Assembly: GCF_003244875.1 (NCBI RefSeq)
Contig: NZ_LXXZ01000026.1
Coordinates: 124,001 to 188,000 of the forward strand
DNA length: 64,000 nt
DNA from: Stenotrophomonas sepilia
GTDB taxonomy: Bacteria > Pseudomonadota > Gammaproteobacteria > Xanthomonadales > Xanthomonadaceae
Direction: 5' to 3'
Shown here: positions 50,644 through 58,235 of the stretch, one piece after another
Position numbering within the stretch: position 1 is the stretch's first letter
Layout of the letters: every line of letters begins with the position of its first letter
Made by a program: the position numbers and the translations under genes
The notes under the pieces: generated by a model
The model's input: only the letters and a program-made list of their open reading frames with translations
Told to the model about the DNA's origin: nothing
Database searches by the model: none

Positions 50644-51689
50644 GTACGCCCTGCACCGGAATCCCACGCCGCTGGCATTGGCGCGCCGCGCTCAGCATGC
50701 TCTTGCTGGCGTTGTTCTATGCCCTGCCATGGCTGCGCTGGAATGGGCGGCAGGCCCTGCTGCTGGACATCAACGCACGGCGCTTTGACCTGTTTGGCTG
50801 GACATTGTGGCCCAGCGATGTCGGCGTGCTGATCGGGTTGCTGGCGGTGCTGGCGGTGGGCCTCGCGCTGCTCACCCACCTCGCCGGCCGCATCTGGTGC
50901 GGCCACGCCTGCCCGCAGACGCTATGGCGCCGCGCCTTCGACTGGATTGCGCGCGCCATGGCCCGGGCTTTGCCAGCGCCCGGCGTGGGCCCTGCCACCC
51001 AGCTGGCATGGGGGCTGCTGTCGCTGTGGACCGGCATCACGTTCGTCGGTCTGTTCAGCCCGATCGAAGAACTGGTGGCCGCCGCGCCGCATGCCGGCTG
51101 GAGCGGCTGGGAAACGTTCTGGGTGCTGTTCTATGCCGCCGCCACCTGGGGCAATGCCGGCTTCCTGCGCGAGCAGGTGTGCCGTTCGCTGTGCCCGTTC
51201 GCGCGCCTGCAGCCGCTGCTGACCGATCCGCATACACCGCGCATGTTGTACGACGCGCGCCGCGGCGAACCGCGCGGCATGCGTCCGTCGGGGCTGGGGG
51301 GCGTGCTCGGACGCGGCCGTGGCCTGCTCGACCCGACCACCGCGCAGGACTACGTGTTCCGCGCTGCACACCCGCTGCTGGCCGGACCGATGCCCACCTT
51401 CAGCGCCGACCGCCTGGGCGACTGCACCGATTGCGCTGCCTGTGTCAGCGCCTGCCCGATGCAACTGGATATCCGCCAGGGACCTCAGGCCGATTGCCTG
51501 GCCTGCGGCGCCTGCCTGGAGGCCTGCTCGCGGCAGCAGGACCAGGCCGGTTTCGGCCCGGGGCTGGTGCGCTACTGCAGTCCGCAGGCCATGGCCGGGC
51601 AACCGCGGCAATGGTGGCGACCGCGGACCCTGGCACTGCTGTCGATACTGCTGGCGCTGTTGGCCTGCGGCGCCTGGCGCCTGCTTTGA
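50640..51689 (+). CDS. FixG/CcoG-like membrane ferredoxin protein
   Basis: 349 aa. Membrane helices and a WCGHACPQTLW motif in the first third (as in CcoG/NapH), a second Cys set FLREQVCRSLCPFARLQ, then two 4Fe-4S ferredoxin clusters: CTDCAACVSACPMQL and CLACGACLEACS, and a final helix. It is shorter than usual CcoG (about 480 aa) and lacks its C-terminal IG-like domain. It would transfer electrons at the inner membrane. No ccoNOP genes are in the window, so its role in oxidase maturation is unproved. Confidence 0.82.
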   Translation: MSTPCTGIPRRWHWRAALSMLLLALFYALPWLRWNGRQALLLDINARRFDLFGWTLWPSDVGVLIGLLAVLAVGLALLTHLAGRIWCGHACPQTLWRRAFDWIARAMARALPAPGVGPATQLAWGLLSLWTGITFVGLFSPIEELVAAAPHAGWSGWETFWVLFYAAATWGNAGFLREQVCRSLCPFARLQPLLTDPHTPRMLYDARRGEPRGMRPSGLGGVLGRGRGLLDPTTAQDYVFRAAHPLLAGPMPTFSADRLGDCTDCAACVSACPMQLDIRQGPQADCLACGACLEACSRQQDQAGFGPGLVRYCSPQAMAGQPRQWWRPRTLALLSILLALLACGAWRLL

Positions 51690-51698
51690 ATCAACGGA

Positions 51699-51935
51699 TC
51701 AACGCGGCCCGTTGGCGTGCGGCGGCACCAGCTGCGCGCGTCGGACGATGCCCAGCTGCTCGATGATCAGCGCCATTTCATTGGTAACTTCGGTACGCTC
51801 GGTCCCTTGCGGGACCAGGCGGTCCAGCACCTGCTGGTAGGTATCCCAGAACGCCGGACCGCATCCGTGTTTGTGATAACTGGCTTCCAGTTCGCGGCGT
51901 ACCCGTTCAGCCAAGCCATGCATGCCGTATTCCAT
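51699..51935 (-). CDS. Small soluble protein, function unknown
   Basis: 78 aa. Starts MEYGMHGLAERVRRELEASYHKHG and continues with GPAFWDTYQQVLDRLVPQGTERTEVTNEMALIIEQLGI, predicted mostly helical with an amphipathic helix in the middle; the tail is PHANGPR. GGAGG lies 5 nt before the ATG, so translation is well supported. No family recognised. It converges on the FixG-like gene with a 9-bp gap. Confidence 0.65.
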   Translation of the reverse strand: MEYGMHGLAERVRRELEASYHKHGCGPAFWDTYQQVLDRLVPQGTERTEVTNEMALIIEQLGIVRRAQLVPPHANGPR

Positions 51936-52073
51936 ACGACCTCCGTTGGACTTGTTCTGCATCGTTGACGGTCTACCGACTCACTTGCGAGCTACTGAAA
52001 GACTCCCGGGCTTCACGTCCGGTTGATCCCAATTAGTCATAGATTTCACGACAGGTCAATTACATACCGCGAC

Positions 52074-52106
52074 TTTCGTGATCGAAATTATTAATCGTTC
52101 ACGAAA
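52074..52106. repeat. Inverted repeat TTTCGTGATCG...CGTTCACGAAA
   Basis: Arms of 11 bp match in 10 positions with an AT-rich 11-bp spacer (AAATTATTAAT). The area is far richer in A/T than its surroundings. The 359-bp gap 51936-52294 holds this and the palindrome at 52228; there is no gene in it. Confidence 0.65.
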
Positions 52107-52227
52107 CCACATACGGGGAGACGGGGTGCCCGGATGGGTCGGACCCGACACACTGCCCCGATTTCCCCGGTCCCGCCCTGGTAGGCGCCATCGATGGGCC
52201 AGCCCCGTTTCATCGAAGTTTCCAATA

Positions 52228-52247
52228 TTGCTAAGCATACTTAGCAA
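52228..52247. promoter_or_regulatory. Palindromic operator candidate TTGCTAAG-CATA-CTTAGCAA
   Basis: Perfect 8-bp arms around a 4-bp spacer, 48 bp past the stop of the Cro-like gene (stop at 52295). Phage-type repressors recognise palindromes of this size; the regulator genes next door make it a good candidate operator. Binding is inferred. Confidence 0.6.
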
Positions 52248-52294
52248 ATACTGTTTAGAGTGCTATATGCGACAAAAGGCGGCGTAGTTGGGGC

Positions 52295-52498
52295 TTACTC
52301 GCCCTGCGTCGCCTCAGTCGCGGGGAACAGGTTGGGATAGCGCTGATGCAGGATGTATTGGCGTAGCGCAGGAATCGGGAAGTTCTTGGGCCATTGCGAC
52401 ACGGCAGATCGGCTTATGCCAAAAAAGCGCGCCAGTTCGGCATCGGTCCGGAAACCCAGCCGGGCGCGTACCTGCCCCTTGCTCCAGAATTCGGTCAC
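52295..52498 (-). CDS. Cro-like helix-turn-helix protein
   Basis: 67 aa. MTEFWSKGQVRARLGFRTDAELARFFGISRSAVSQWPKNFPIPALRQYIL contains the small Cro/CI antitoxin-like fold (helix LARFFGI, turn, recognition helix SRSAVSQW). It is divergent from the 144-aa CI-like gene across 78 bp, the arrangement of a temperate-phage switch, but no other phage gene is in the window. Start chosen at the only in-frame Met. Confidence 0.78.
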   Translation of the reverse strand: MTEFWSKGQVRARLGFRTDAELARFFGISRSAVSQWPKNFPIPALRQYILHQRYPNLFPATEATQGE

Positions 52499-52576
52499 GG
52501 TCGGTCCTTCTGTTAACCAGACTTATTCTTGGAACAAGGGAACTTTGCGATCCACGCGTTAAGCTGGCTTGCATAG

Positions 52577-53011
52577 ATGAATACTCTCGGCCAACGACTC
52601 GCCATTGCCATGAAGAAAGCCGGGCACCCTCGCCCGGCCGATCTGGCCCGCGCCGCCGATTCGACGACGGCAACCATCAGCAACTGGCTCAACGACCATG
52701 TCAGCCCCGCCCATGTGAAGGCCGAACAGCTGTTCCGCATCGCCGATGCGGCCAAACTGGACGCGCGTGAACTGCTGTACGGCGTGAGCGGGCTTGGCGT
52801 CGGTGAGCGGGGCAATACCTATATCCCCAGCCAGGCCCACCTGGATGTCTGGCAGGACGCCTACGAACTGGTCAGCCATCTGGTGGAGGAGAAGGGATTG
52901 CAGATCGACCATCGCCGCCATGCGGCCCTGGACCTGCTGGCCTTCGAACTGCTGATGGACGGCTTCAGCCGCAGCAAGGTCATCCGGGTACTGACGACCT
53001 CGATGACGTGA
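52577..53011 (+). CDS. CI-like helix-turn-helix repressor
   Basis: 144 aa. N-terminal HTH_3 domain (MNTLGQRLAIAMKKAGHPRPADLARAADSTTATISNWLNDHVSPAHVKAEQLFRIADAAKLDARELLYG, residues 1-72). The C-terminal part (HLDVWQDAYELVSHLVEEKGLQIDHRRHAALDLLAFEL) is helical and has no S24 peptidase motif, so it is not self-cleaving. Probably represses itself and the Cro-like gene from the shared 78-bp region. Confidence 0.85.
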   Translation: MNTLGQRLAIAMKKAGHPRPADLARAADSTTATISNWLNDHVSPAHVKAEQLFRIADAAKLDARELLYGVSGLGVGERGNTYIPSQAHLDVWQDAYELVSHLVEEKGLQIDHRRHAALDLLAFELLMDGFSRSKVIRVLTTSMT

Positions 53012-53042
53012 ATGCACTGCCACTGGTAGCATGGTCGCGGAT

Positions 53043-53092
53043 GGGGATGGGGCTCCCCCGATAACCGCCCGGAAGGGCTGATGGCTCCTGCC
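53043..53092 (+). ncRNA. Fluoride riboswitch (crcB motif)
   Basis: GGGGATGGGGCTCCCCC, ATAACCGCCC, GGAA loop, GGGCTGATGG and CTCCTGCC occur in the order and spacing of the crcB/fluoride riboswitch (compare the T. petrophila RNA). It ends 86 nt before crcB. The expression platform is unclear: GACGAA...TTCGTC hairpin follows without a T-run, so translational control is likely. Confidence 0.92.
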
Positions 53093-53178
53093 AGGACGAA
53101 CCGGTCTTCGTCGATGGCGGGCCGTGCCTGCCGTCGGCGTTCGCCATCGAATCAGCGAACCCGCAACCGAGGCACGTG

Positions 53179-53571
53179 ATGCACGCATTGAACAATTATC
53201 TGCTGGTCTTCATCGGCGGCGGGCTCGGCGCCTGCCTTCGCCATGCCTGCAACCTGATCGGTACGCGGGTAGCGGTCGGCAGCCCGTGGCCATGGTCGAC
53301 CTTCCTGATCAACATCAGCGGTGCACTGCTGATGGGCGTGCTGGTCGAAGCCTTCGCCCTGCGCAATGGCGCCTCGCCGCAGTTGCGCCTTCTGCTGGCC
53401 ACCGGCGTCCTCGGCGGCTACACCACATTTTCCACCTACGCACTGGAAATCGGACTGCTGCTGCAGCGCGGCCAGCATGGCCTGGCGGCGCTGTATGCCG
53501 GCGGTTCGGTGGCACTGGGCCTGGTCGGCCTGTTCGGTGGCATGAAACTGGCCCGGCTGGTGCTGGGCTGA
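53179..53571 (+). CDS. crcB: Fluoride channel CrcB/Fluc
   Basis: 130 aa, four helices. Family motifs GGGLGACLRH, WPWSTFLINISGALLMG, and TGVLGGYTTFSTYALE are present. The dual-topology dimer exports fluoride. The ATG preceded by GAGG 9 nt upstream is preferred over a GTG one codon earlier. The riboswitch upstream fixes the function. It converges on the AraC gene with a 3-bp gap. Confidence 0.97.
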   Translation: MHALNNYLLVFIGGGLGACLRHACNLIGTRVAVGSPWPWSTFLINISGALLMGVLVEAFALRNGASPQLRLLLATGVLGGYTTFSTYALEIGLLLQRGQHGLAALYAGGSVALGLVGLFGGMKLARLVLG

Positions 53572-53574
53572 GGC

Positions 53575-54408
53575 TCAGCCCGCGCCGGCGCGGGCCTGTC
53601 CGCGCCACTCCCGCGGCGACTGTCCGGTATGTGCCTTGAATGCACGCGACAGTGCGGCTTCGCTGCCATAGCCGACGTCGTCAGCGATCCGCTTCAATGG
53701 GCGCCCCTGGCGCAGCGCCTGCTGCGCCAGGCCCACCCGCCAGCCCTGCAGGTACTGGCCCGGGGTAGTGCCCATCGCCTCACGGAAACTGGCAGCAAAG
53801 ACGCTGCGTGACATGCCGGCGACCTCGGCCAGGTCTTCCAGGGTCCAGGACTGTGCGGGCGCCTCATGCATCGCCACCAGCGCCAGCCGCAGCCGCGGAT
53901 GCCCCAGCCCGGCAAACAGGCCACCACGCATCTCGCCCCCTTCCATCAGCTGCCGCAGCACCTGGATCATCACCACCTCGAACAGCCGGTTGACCATCGC
54001 CGCACGCCCGCAGCGCTGCTCGAAGGCTTCTTCGAACAGCAGCTCCAGCGCTGCGTTGCCGCCGTACAGATCGGCCAGCGGCAGGCAGATGAAATCGGGC
54101 AACGCCGCGCTGATCGGGTTGAGCCGCCCGCCCTCGAAATGCAGATTGGCGCAGGCCATGTCGGCGCCATGCTGCGGATCGGTGCTGAATCGATGCGGCA
54201 TCGGCCGTGGGTACAGCAGCAGGCTCGGCACCTCGACCTGGACGATCTGCTGGCCATGGCTGACCTGCAGCGGGCCACGTCGCACCAGATGCAGCTGCCC
54301 GGCGTCATCCTCGCCCGCCAGCGTGTTGATGCCGCACAACGCGCCAGCATGGAACACCGAGGCGGTAACCGCAAAGCGTTCAAGCAGAATGGCAAGACGG
54401 TCGACCAT
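53575..54408 (-). CDS. AraC-family transcriptional regulator
   Basis: 277 aa. The N-terminal cupin-like AraC_binding domain (MVDRLAILLERFAVTASVFHAGALCG) has the pattern of cupin-6-type regulators. The C-terminal double HTH carries WTLEDLAEVAGMSRSVFAASFREAMGTTPGQYLQGWRVGLAQQALRQGRPLKRIADDVGYGSEAALSRAFKAHTGQSPREWR. It is divergent from the secreted hydrolase gene and so its likely regulator; the inducer is unknown. Confidence 0.93.
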   Translation of the reverse strand: MVDRLAILLERFAVTASVFHAGALCGINTLAGEDDAGQLHLVRRGPLQVSHGQQIVQVEVPSLLLYPRPMPHRFSTDPQHGADMACANLHFEGGRLNPISAALPDFICLPLADLYGGNAALELLFEEAFEQRCGRAAMVNRLFEVVMIQVLRQLMEGGEMRGGLFAGLGHPRLRLALVAMHEAPAQSWTLEDLAEVAGMSRSVFAASFREAMGTTPGQYLQGWRVGLAQQALRQGRPLKRIADDVGYGSEAALSRAFKAHTGQSPREWRGQARAGAG

Positions 54409-54563
54409 GACGGGACCCTGGGTAAAGTAGAAAGAGATCAAGGCGACACATCGTATCGGAATCACCCCCTTAGCGGACGTGATCAACTCTGGGAGCGGGT
54501 GCCCCCCAGCCCGCCCTTCCTGCGGCAGTGCAGCGCGCGCAACATTTCGCTGGCATCTATGCT

Positions 54564-54592
54564 CGGGGTCATTCCCGCATGGAATGACCCCG
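54564..54592. repeat. 12-bp inverted repeat abutting the hydrolase start codon
   Basis: CGGGGTCATTCC-CGCAT-GGAATGACCCCG, perfect arms, ending one base before the ATG at 54593. It could be an operator (for the divergent AraC protein) or a hairpin that sequesters the start. Confidence 0.7.
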
Positions 54593-55669
54593 ATGCCCGC
54601 CCTGCTTCGATGCGCCCTCGCCCTCGGCCTGCTGCTGCCTTCGACGACCTTGCTGGCGTCAGCGCCAACGGCGGCACGCACGCTGAGCGGCGAGCTGCAG
54701 GGCGCGCCGTGGCGCCTGGACGTGCCGGCCGACTGGAACGGTGACCTGGTGATGCTGGCGCACGGCTACGAGCCGGTAGGCATGCCACGTGCTACGCCGA
54801 TGGCTGCCAATGACGGCACCGCGCCATTGCTGGCTGCAGGCTACGCCGTCGCGCAGAGCGCCTATGCCAGTCAGGGCTGGGCGGTGGCCGATGCGATCAC
54901 CGACATGGAACGCCTGCGCCGACATGCAGTGGCTGAACTCAAGCACGTGCGCCATATCTGGATGCTGGGATTTTCGATGGGCGGCGCCGTGACCCTCGCC
55001 AGCCTCGAACGGTTCCCGCAACACTACGCTGGTGGCGTGTCGCTATGCGGCGCCAATCTCAGTGGCGAACAGATCGCGAGTGATCTGCTGACCACGCTGG
55101 TCGCTTTCGATTACTTCTTTGCCAAGGCCGAAGGCCTGCCGGCTGCGGGACTGGTCTCACGCGACGCGGCTGCGCTGCCACAGGGCGAACTGTACCAGGG
55201 CATCTCCAATGCGCTGCAACGCAGCCCCTCGCATGCCGCGTTGCTGGCACAGCGGCTGCAGGTGTCCGCCGATGCACTGGCCGGCACGATCAGCCTGCAT
55301 GCACTGGTCCTGCACGAACTGGCCACGCGCAGTGGCGGCATGCCGGTGGGCAACAGAGGTGTGGCTTACAGCGGCTTCGGTGACGACATGGCGTTCAATG
55401 CCGGCGTGCAACGTATCGATGCCGTGCCTGCCGCGCAGGCCGCTGTCCGCAGGGAGCTGGCATTGAGCGGTGCGTTGAGGCGACCACTGGTGATCCAGTT
55501 CAACAACAACGACCCGACGATCGTGCCGCGCATGCAGACGGTGTATCCGCAGACGGCCGCACGGGCCGGCGCCCGTCCGCTGCCACAGGTGCTGCCGCCC
55601 GTTGGCGAAGGCCATTGTGGCTTCTCCGGCGCGCAGATCATCGAGGCGTTGAAGGCCGCGCAGCGTTGA
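54593..55669 (+). CDS. Secreted alpha/beta hydrolase
   Basis: 358 aa. Signal peptide MPALLRCALALGLLLPSTTLLASA. The serine nucleophile elbow is GFSMGGAVTL (about residue 128), with HGYEPVG as the oxyanion side; the His is likely in GEGHCGF near the end. Probably a periplasmic esterase or peptidase-like enzyme; substrate unknown. A Met three codons upstream (54584) is an alternative start inside the palindrome. Confidence 0.85.
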   Translation: MPALLRCALALGLLLPSTTLLASAPTAARTLSGELQGAPWRLDVPADWNGDLVMLAHGYEPVGMPRATPMAANDGTAPLLAAGYAVAQSAYASQGWAVADAITDMERLRRHAVAELKHVRHIWMLGFSMGGAVTLASLERFPQHYAGGVSLCGANLSGEQIASDLLTTLVAFDYFFAKAEGLPAAGLVSRDAAALPQGELYQGISNALQRSPSHAALLAQRLQVSADALAGTISLHALVLHELATRSGGMPVGNRGVAYSGFGDDMAFNAGVQRIDAVPAAQAAVRRELALSGALRRPLVIQFNNNDPTIVPRMQTVYPQTAARAGARPLPQVLPPVGEGHCGFSGAQIIEALKAAQR

Positions 55670-55691
55670 GCAATCGCGGCCCACGCGCAGG

Positions 55692-55961
55692 TCAGCCGCC
55701 CAGCGTGCCCATCGTGAAGGTGTAGCCCGAGCTCATCAGGAATTCGCGCATGCGCATTTCCGCGCGCCGTGGTGAGGCCAGGTTGGCCGGCGCGTACAGG
55801 GCATACACCAGGCCCGACCCTTCGATACGCTCGCGGCGCACCCCGCAGCGGGCGGTTTCCGAGGCGATGACCCATCCGTCCTTCAGCCGATCCGGGCCAA
55901 TGGATTGCCCGTTCTTCAAGCGGAAGGTCAACCAGCGCACATCTGCCGTGACTTTGCTCAT
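55692..55961 (-). CDS. Small hypothetical protein
   Basis: 89 aa. MSKVTADVRWLTFRLKNGQSIGPDRLKDGWVIASETARCGVRRERIEGSGLVYALYAP is a mostly beta-type pattern, ending MREFLMSSGYTFTMGTLGG. No family is recognised. The start has GGAG 12 nt and CGGAA 2 nt upstream; longer in-frame starts lack support. It converges with the hydrolase gene, with a 22-bp gap. The 218 bp on its other side carries no further feature. Confidence 0.55.
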   Translation of the reverse strand: MSKVTADVRWLTFRLKNGQSIGPDRLKDGWVIASETARCGVRRERIEGSGLVYALYAPANLASPRRAEMRMREFLMSSGYTFTMGTLGG

Positions 55962-56179
55962 TTCCGTTTCGCTCCGTGGCTGGAACGACGCGTGATGTCC
56001 TTGCTCGCCATTGCGGCTCCCTGAGACGTGGAACTCGACCATAGCGCCTTTCCATGTCGTGGCCGGCTGAGACTGGCGACCGGGGCGCGGCGAACGGCTG
56101 CAGGTGAAGCAGCGCGGCGTCGGAAATGGCGGCCGCAGGGAGCGCCCTGCCGGCGCAGTTCACAGGCAGGGAACCCGAC

Positions 56180-57094
56180 TCACGCAGCGCAGTCGCTGCC
56201 CTGATTCAAGGCGTGCAGCGCATCGGCCAGCGCCTGGATTTCGGCACGCAGGGCCAGCCGCTGCAACCACCGCCCGGGGATTCCGCGCGCACCATGGAAT
56301 GCGCCCGCCAGCTGCCCCGCAATGGCGGCCGTGGTGTCGGCGTCCTCGCCAAGATTGGCCGCCTCGAGTACGACGGCTTCAAAGGTGTCGTGGCGATCAA
56401 AGCACCAGAGTGCAGCTTCCAGACTGTCGGCAACATAGCCATTGCCACGGATCTGCTCACGCGTGGCACCGCGGTAGCCGCCCGCCGCGATCTGCTGCAG
56501 CCGCGCGCTCTCGACGGGGACATTGCTGAGATCCAGCACCGCGTCACGGGTGCCACCTGCCAACGCCCGCTCCAGCGCGACCGCCAGCAGGCGGCACGCC
56601 TCCAGGCACTCCTGCGCACCGTGCGTGGTTCGCGAACTCAACGCGGCCATGGCCTGCAGGTCGGGAGTCCCGGCGTAGCGCAATGCTACCGGCGCCAAAC
56701 GCATGATCGAGCCATTGCCAGCGCTGCGTGGGTCGTCACTCCCCGCCAGCGGATGGCCATCCTGCAGGAACCGGTCGATGGCAGCCCGCGTTGCCATACC
56801 GATATCGAAGCACTCGCCGGTCGCACTCCAGTACCCATGCCGGTACCAGTTGGCGTAGCGGTTCATCTGATCGTGCACATCGAAGGTGTCACAACGCACC
56901 AGGCTCTCGGCCAGGCACATCGCCATGGAGGTATCGTCGGTCCATTGCCCCGGCTGCAGCTGGAACGGCCCACCACCCACCATGTCGGTGATCGGGGTGA
57001 AGCTGCCACGAGGCTTGAACTCCAGCGTGGTACCGACGGCATCGCCGCACGCGAGGCCGAGCAAGGCGCCGCGGAAGTGATCAATCTGGTTCAT
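56180..57094 (-). CDS. ADP-ribosylglycohydrolase (DraG/ARH family)
   Basis: 304 aa. Motifs: RGALLGLACGDAVGTTLEF, GQWTDDTSMAMCLAESL (metal-binding Thr-Asp-Asp), AGNGSIMRLAPVALRY and AANLGEDADTTAAIAGQLAGAFHG (second metal set). It would remove ADP-ribose from proteins or other acceptors using two magnesium ions; the target is unknown, and no ADP-ribosyltransferase lies beside it. The start MNQIDHFRGALLG is canonical. Confidence 0.93.
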   Translation of the reverse strand: MNQIDHFRGALLGLACGDAVGTTLEFKPRGSFTPITDMVGGGPFQLQPGQWTDDTSMAMCLAESLVRCDTFDVHDQMNRYANWYRHGYWSATGECFDIGMATRAAIDRFLQDGHPLAGSDDPRSAGNGSIMRLAPVALRYAGTPDLQAMAALSSRTTHGAQECLEACRLLAVALERALAGGTRDAVLDLSNVPVESARLQQIAAGGYRGATREQIRGNGYVADSLEAALWCFDRHDTFEAVVLEAANLGEDADTTAAIAGQLAGAFHGARGIPGRWLQRLALRAEIQALADALHALNQGSDCAA

Positions 57095-57182
57095 CACGCG
57101 AGTGTAGCGCCACCGCATCCGCCATGACTGACCGCCAGGTCGGGTGGCGATCGCGCGAGCGGGGAATCGATTGCAGCCAAAC

Positions 57183-57212
57183 AAAAAAGCCCTGACCGGA
57201 GTCAGGGCTTTT
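57183..57212 (-). terminator. Terminator after tRNA-Cys
   Basis: AAAAGCCCTGAC-TCCG-GTCAGGGCTTTT, with T-tracts on both sides; on the minus strand it ends TTTTTTGTTT. Confidence 0.92.
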
Positions 57213-57216
57213 CAAT

Positions 57217-57290
57217 TGGAGGCCTCAAGCGGAATCGAACCGCTGTAAACGGATTTGCAATCCGGTGCATAGCCACTCTGCCATGAGGCC
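57217..57290 (-). tRNA. tRNA-Cys (anticodon GCA)
   Basis: Minus strand: GGCCTCATGGCAGAGTGGC at the 5' end, anticodon arm GGATTGCAAATCC, GGTTCGATTCC T-loop, encoded CCA; 74 nt. Probably read together with the tRNA-Gly 66 bp upstream. Confidence 0.97.
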
Positions 57291-57331
57291 AACGTACTGC
57301 GCGCCAGGAACCCAGCCCTGACAAGACAAAA

Positions 57332-57344
57332 CCCCAAGATGGGG
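57332..57344 (-). terminator. Hairpin between tRNA-Gly and tRNA-Cys
   Basis: CCCC-ATCTT-GGGG on the minus strand followed by TTTTGT. The short stem may be a weak terminator or processing signal in a tRNA-Gly/tRNA-Cys transcript. Confidence 0.5.
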
Positions 57345-57356
57345 CCTGTCGGAACA

Positions 57357-57432
<76 letters not shown>

Positions 57433-57540
57433 GTAAGCCGACATGTTACCGGAAATCCGGAAAACACGCCAGCGATTTCACCTTTCTGACTGCGCGTAAA
57501 GCCTTGTGGCCCAACGTGCCCCGCCTTGCCGGGGCGGGAG

Positions 57541-57566
57541 AAAAACAAGGCCCCTACCGGGGCCCT
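57541..57566 (-). terminator. Terminator after tRNA-Gly copy 2
   Basis: GGCCCC-GGTA-GGGGCC followed by TTGTTTTT on the minus strand. Confidence 0.88.
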
Positions 57567-57574
57567 GTAGAATC

Positions 57575-57650
<76 letters not shown>

Positions 57651-57680
57651 AGATTCTTCGACCTGCGTCGAAGGAGCGCT

Positions 57681-57709
57681 ATTGTGTCCAAATTCCTTCA
57701 CGCCGTCAA
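57681..57709 (-). promoter_or_regulatory. Promoter of tRNA-Gly copy 2
   Basis: Minus strand TTGACG, 17-bp spacer, CACAAT, followed by a GC-rich discriminator (AGCGCTCC) typical of stringently controlled stable-RNA promoters. Confidence 0.75.
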
Positions 57710-57781
57710 CAGTCTTCACATCATGCGGTCACGAGCGTCCGGGTTGGGGTACGCTGCCCCGCCCAAGCACGGACACCGCCG

Positions 57782-58231
57782 ATGCCGAGACGCTACGTCC
57801 GCCTGTTCTGGTTGCTGGTCGCGCTGACCTGGTTGGCGCTGATCGCCGCACTTGTCAATGCTGGCTTTACCCCAGACTACTGGCTGCTGCATCGCCTGGA
57901 AGGCGCCCAGCTGCCCTACCCGACCAGCACGGTCATCGTGTTCGCGTTGCTGGGAACGGTTGAACTGGTGGTGGCCGCGTTGATCGTGCGGCCGTGGCGA
58001 CTGAAACGACTGTGGCTGCGCCTGCTGATCGCCTTCGCCCTGCTGCTGGTCTGGTCGATACCGTGGATGCTGTCGGCGATGCACCAGCCTCCGGTACAAG
58101 GCATGCACCTGCTGTGGTTGCTGCTGCTGGACGTGGGATTGCTGCTGGCGCTGTGCGTGGTGTCGGCGGTGAGCGCGTGGCGGGCGCTCTGCCGGCGCGG
58201 GTCACCACAGACTCCCCCGCCGCAGCGCTAG
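57782..58231 (+). CDS. Four-helix membrane protein, unknown function
   Basis: 149 aa. Four hydrophobic helices: LFWLLVALTWLALIAALV, STVIVFALLGTVELVVAALIV, LLIAFALLLVWSIPWMLSAM and LLWLLLLDVGLLLALCVVSAV, with short loops and a polar C-terminus (RRGSPQTPPPQR). No family recognised. Stops 4 bp before the efflux adaptor's stop and so is convergent with it. Confidence 0.7.
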   Translation: MPRRYVRLFWLLVALTWLALIAALVNAGFTPDYWLLHRLEGAQLPYPTSTVIVFALLGTVELVVAALIVRPWRLKRLWLRLLIAFALLLVWSIPWMLSAMHQPPVQGMHLLWLLLLDVGLLLALCVVSAVSAWRALCRRGSPQTPPPQR

Positions 58232-58235
58232 AGAC

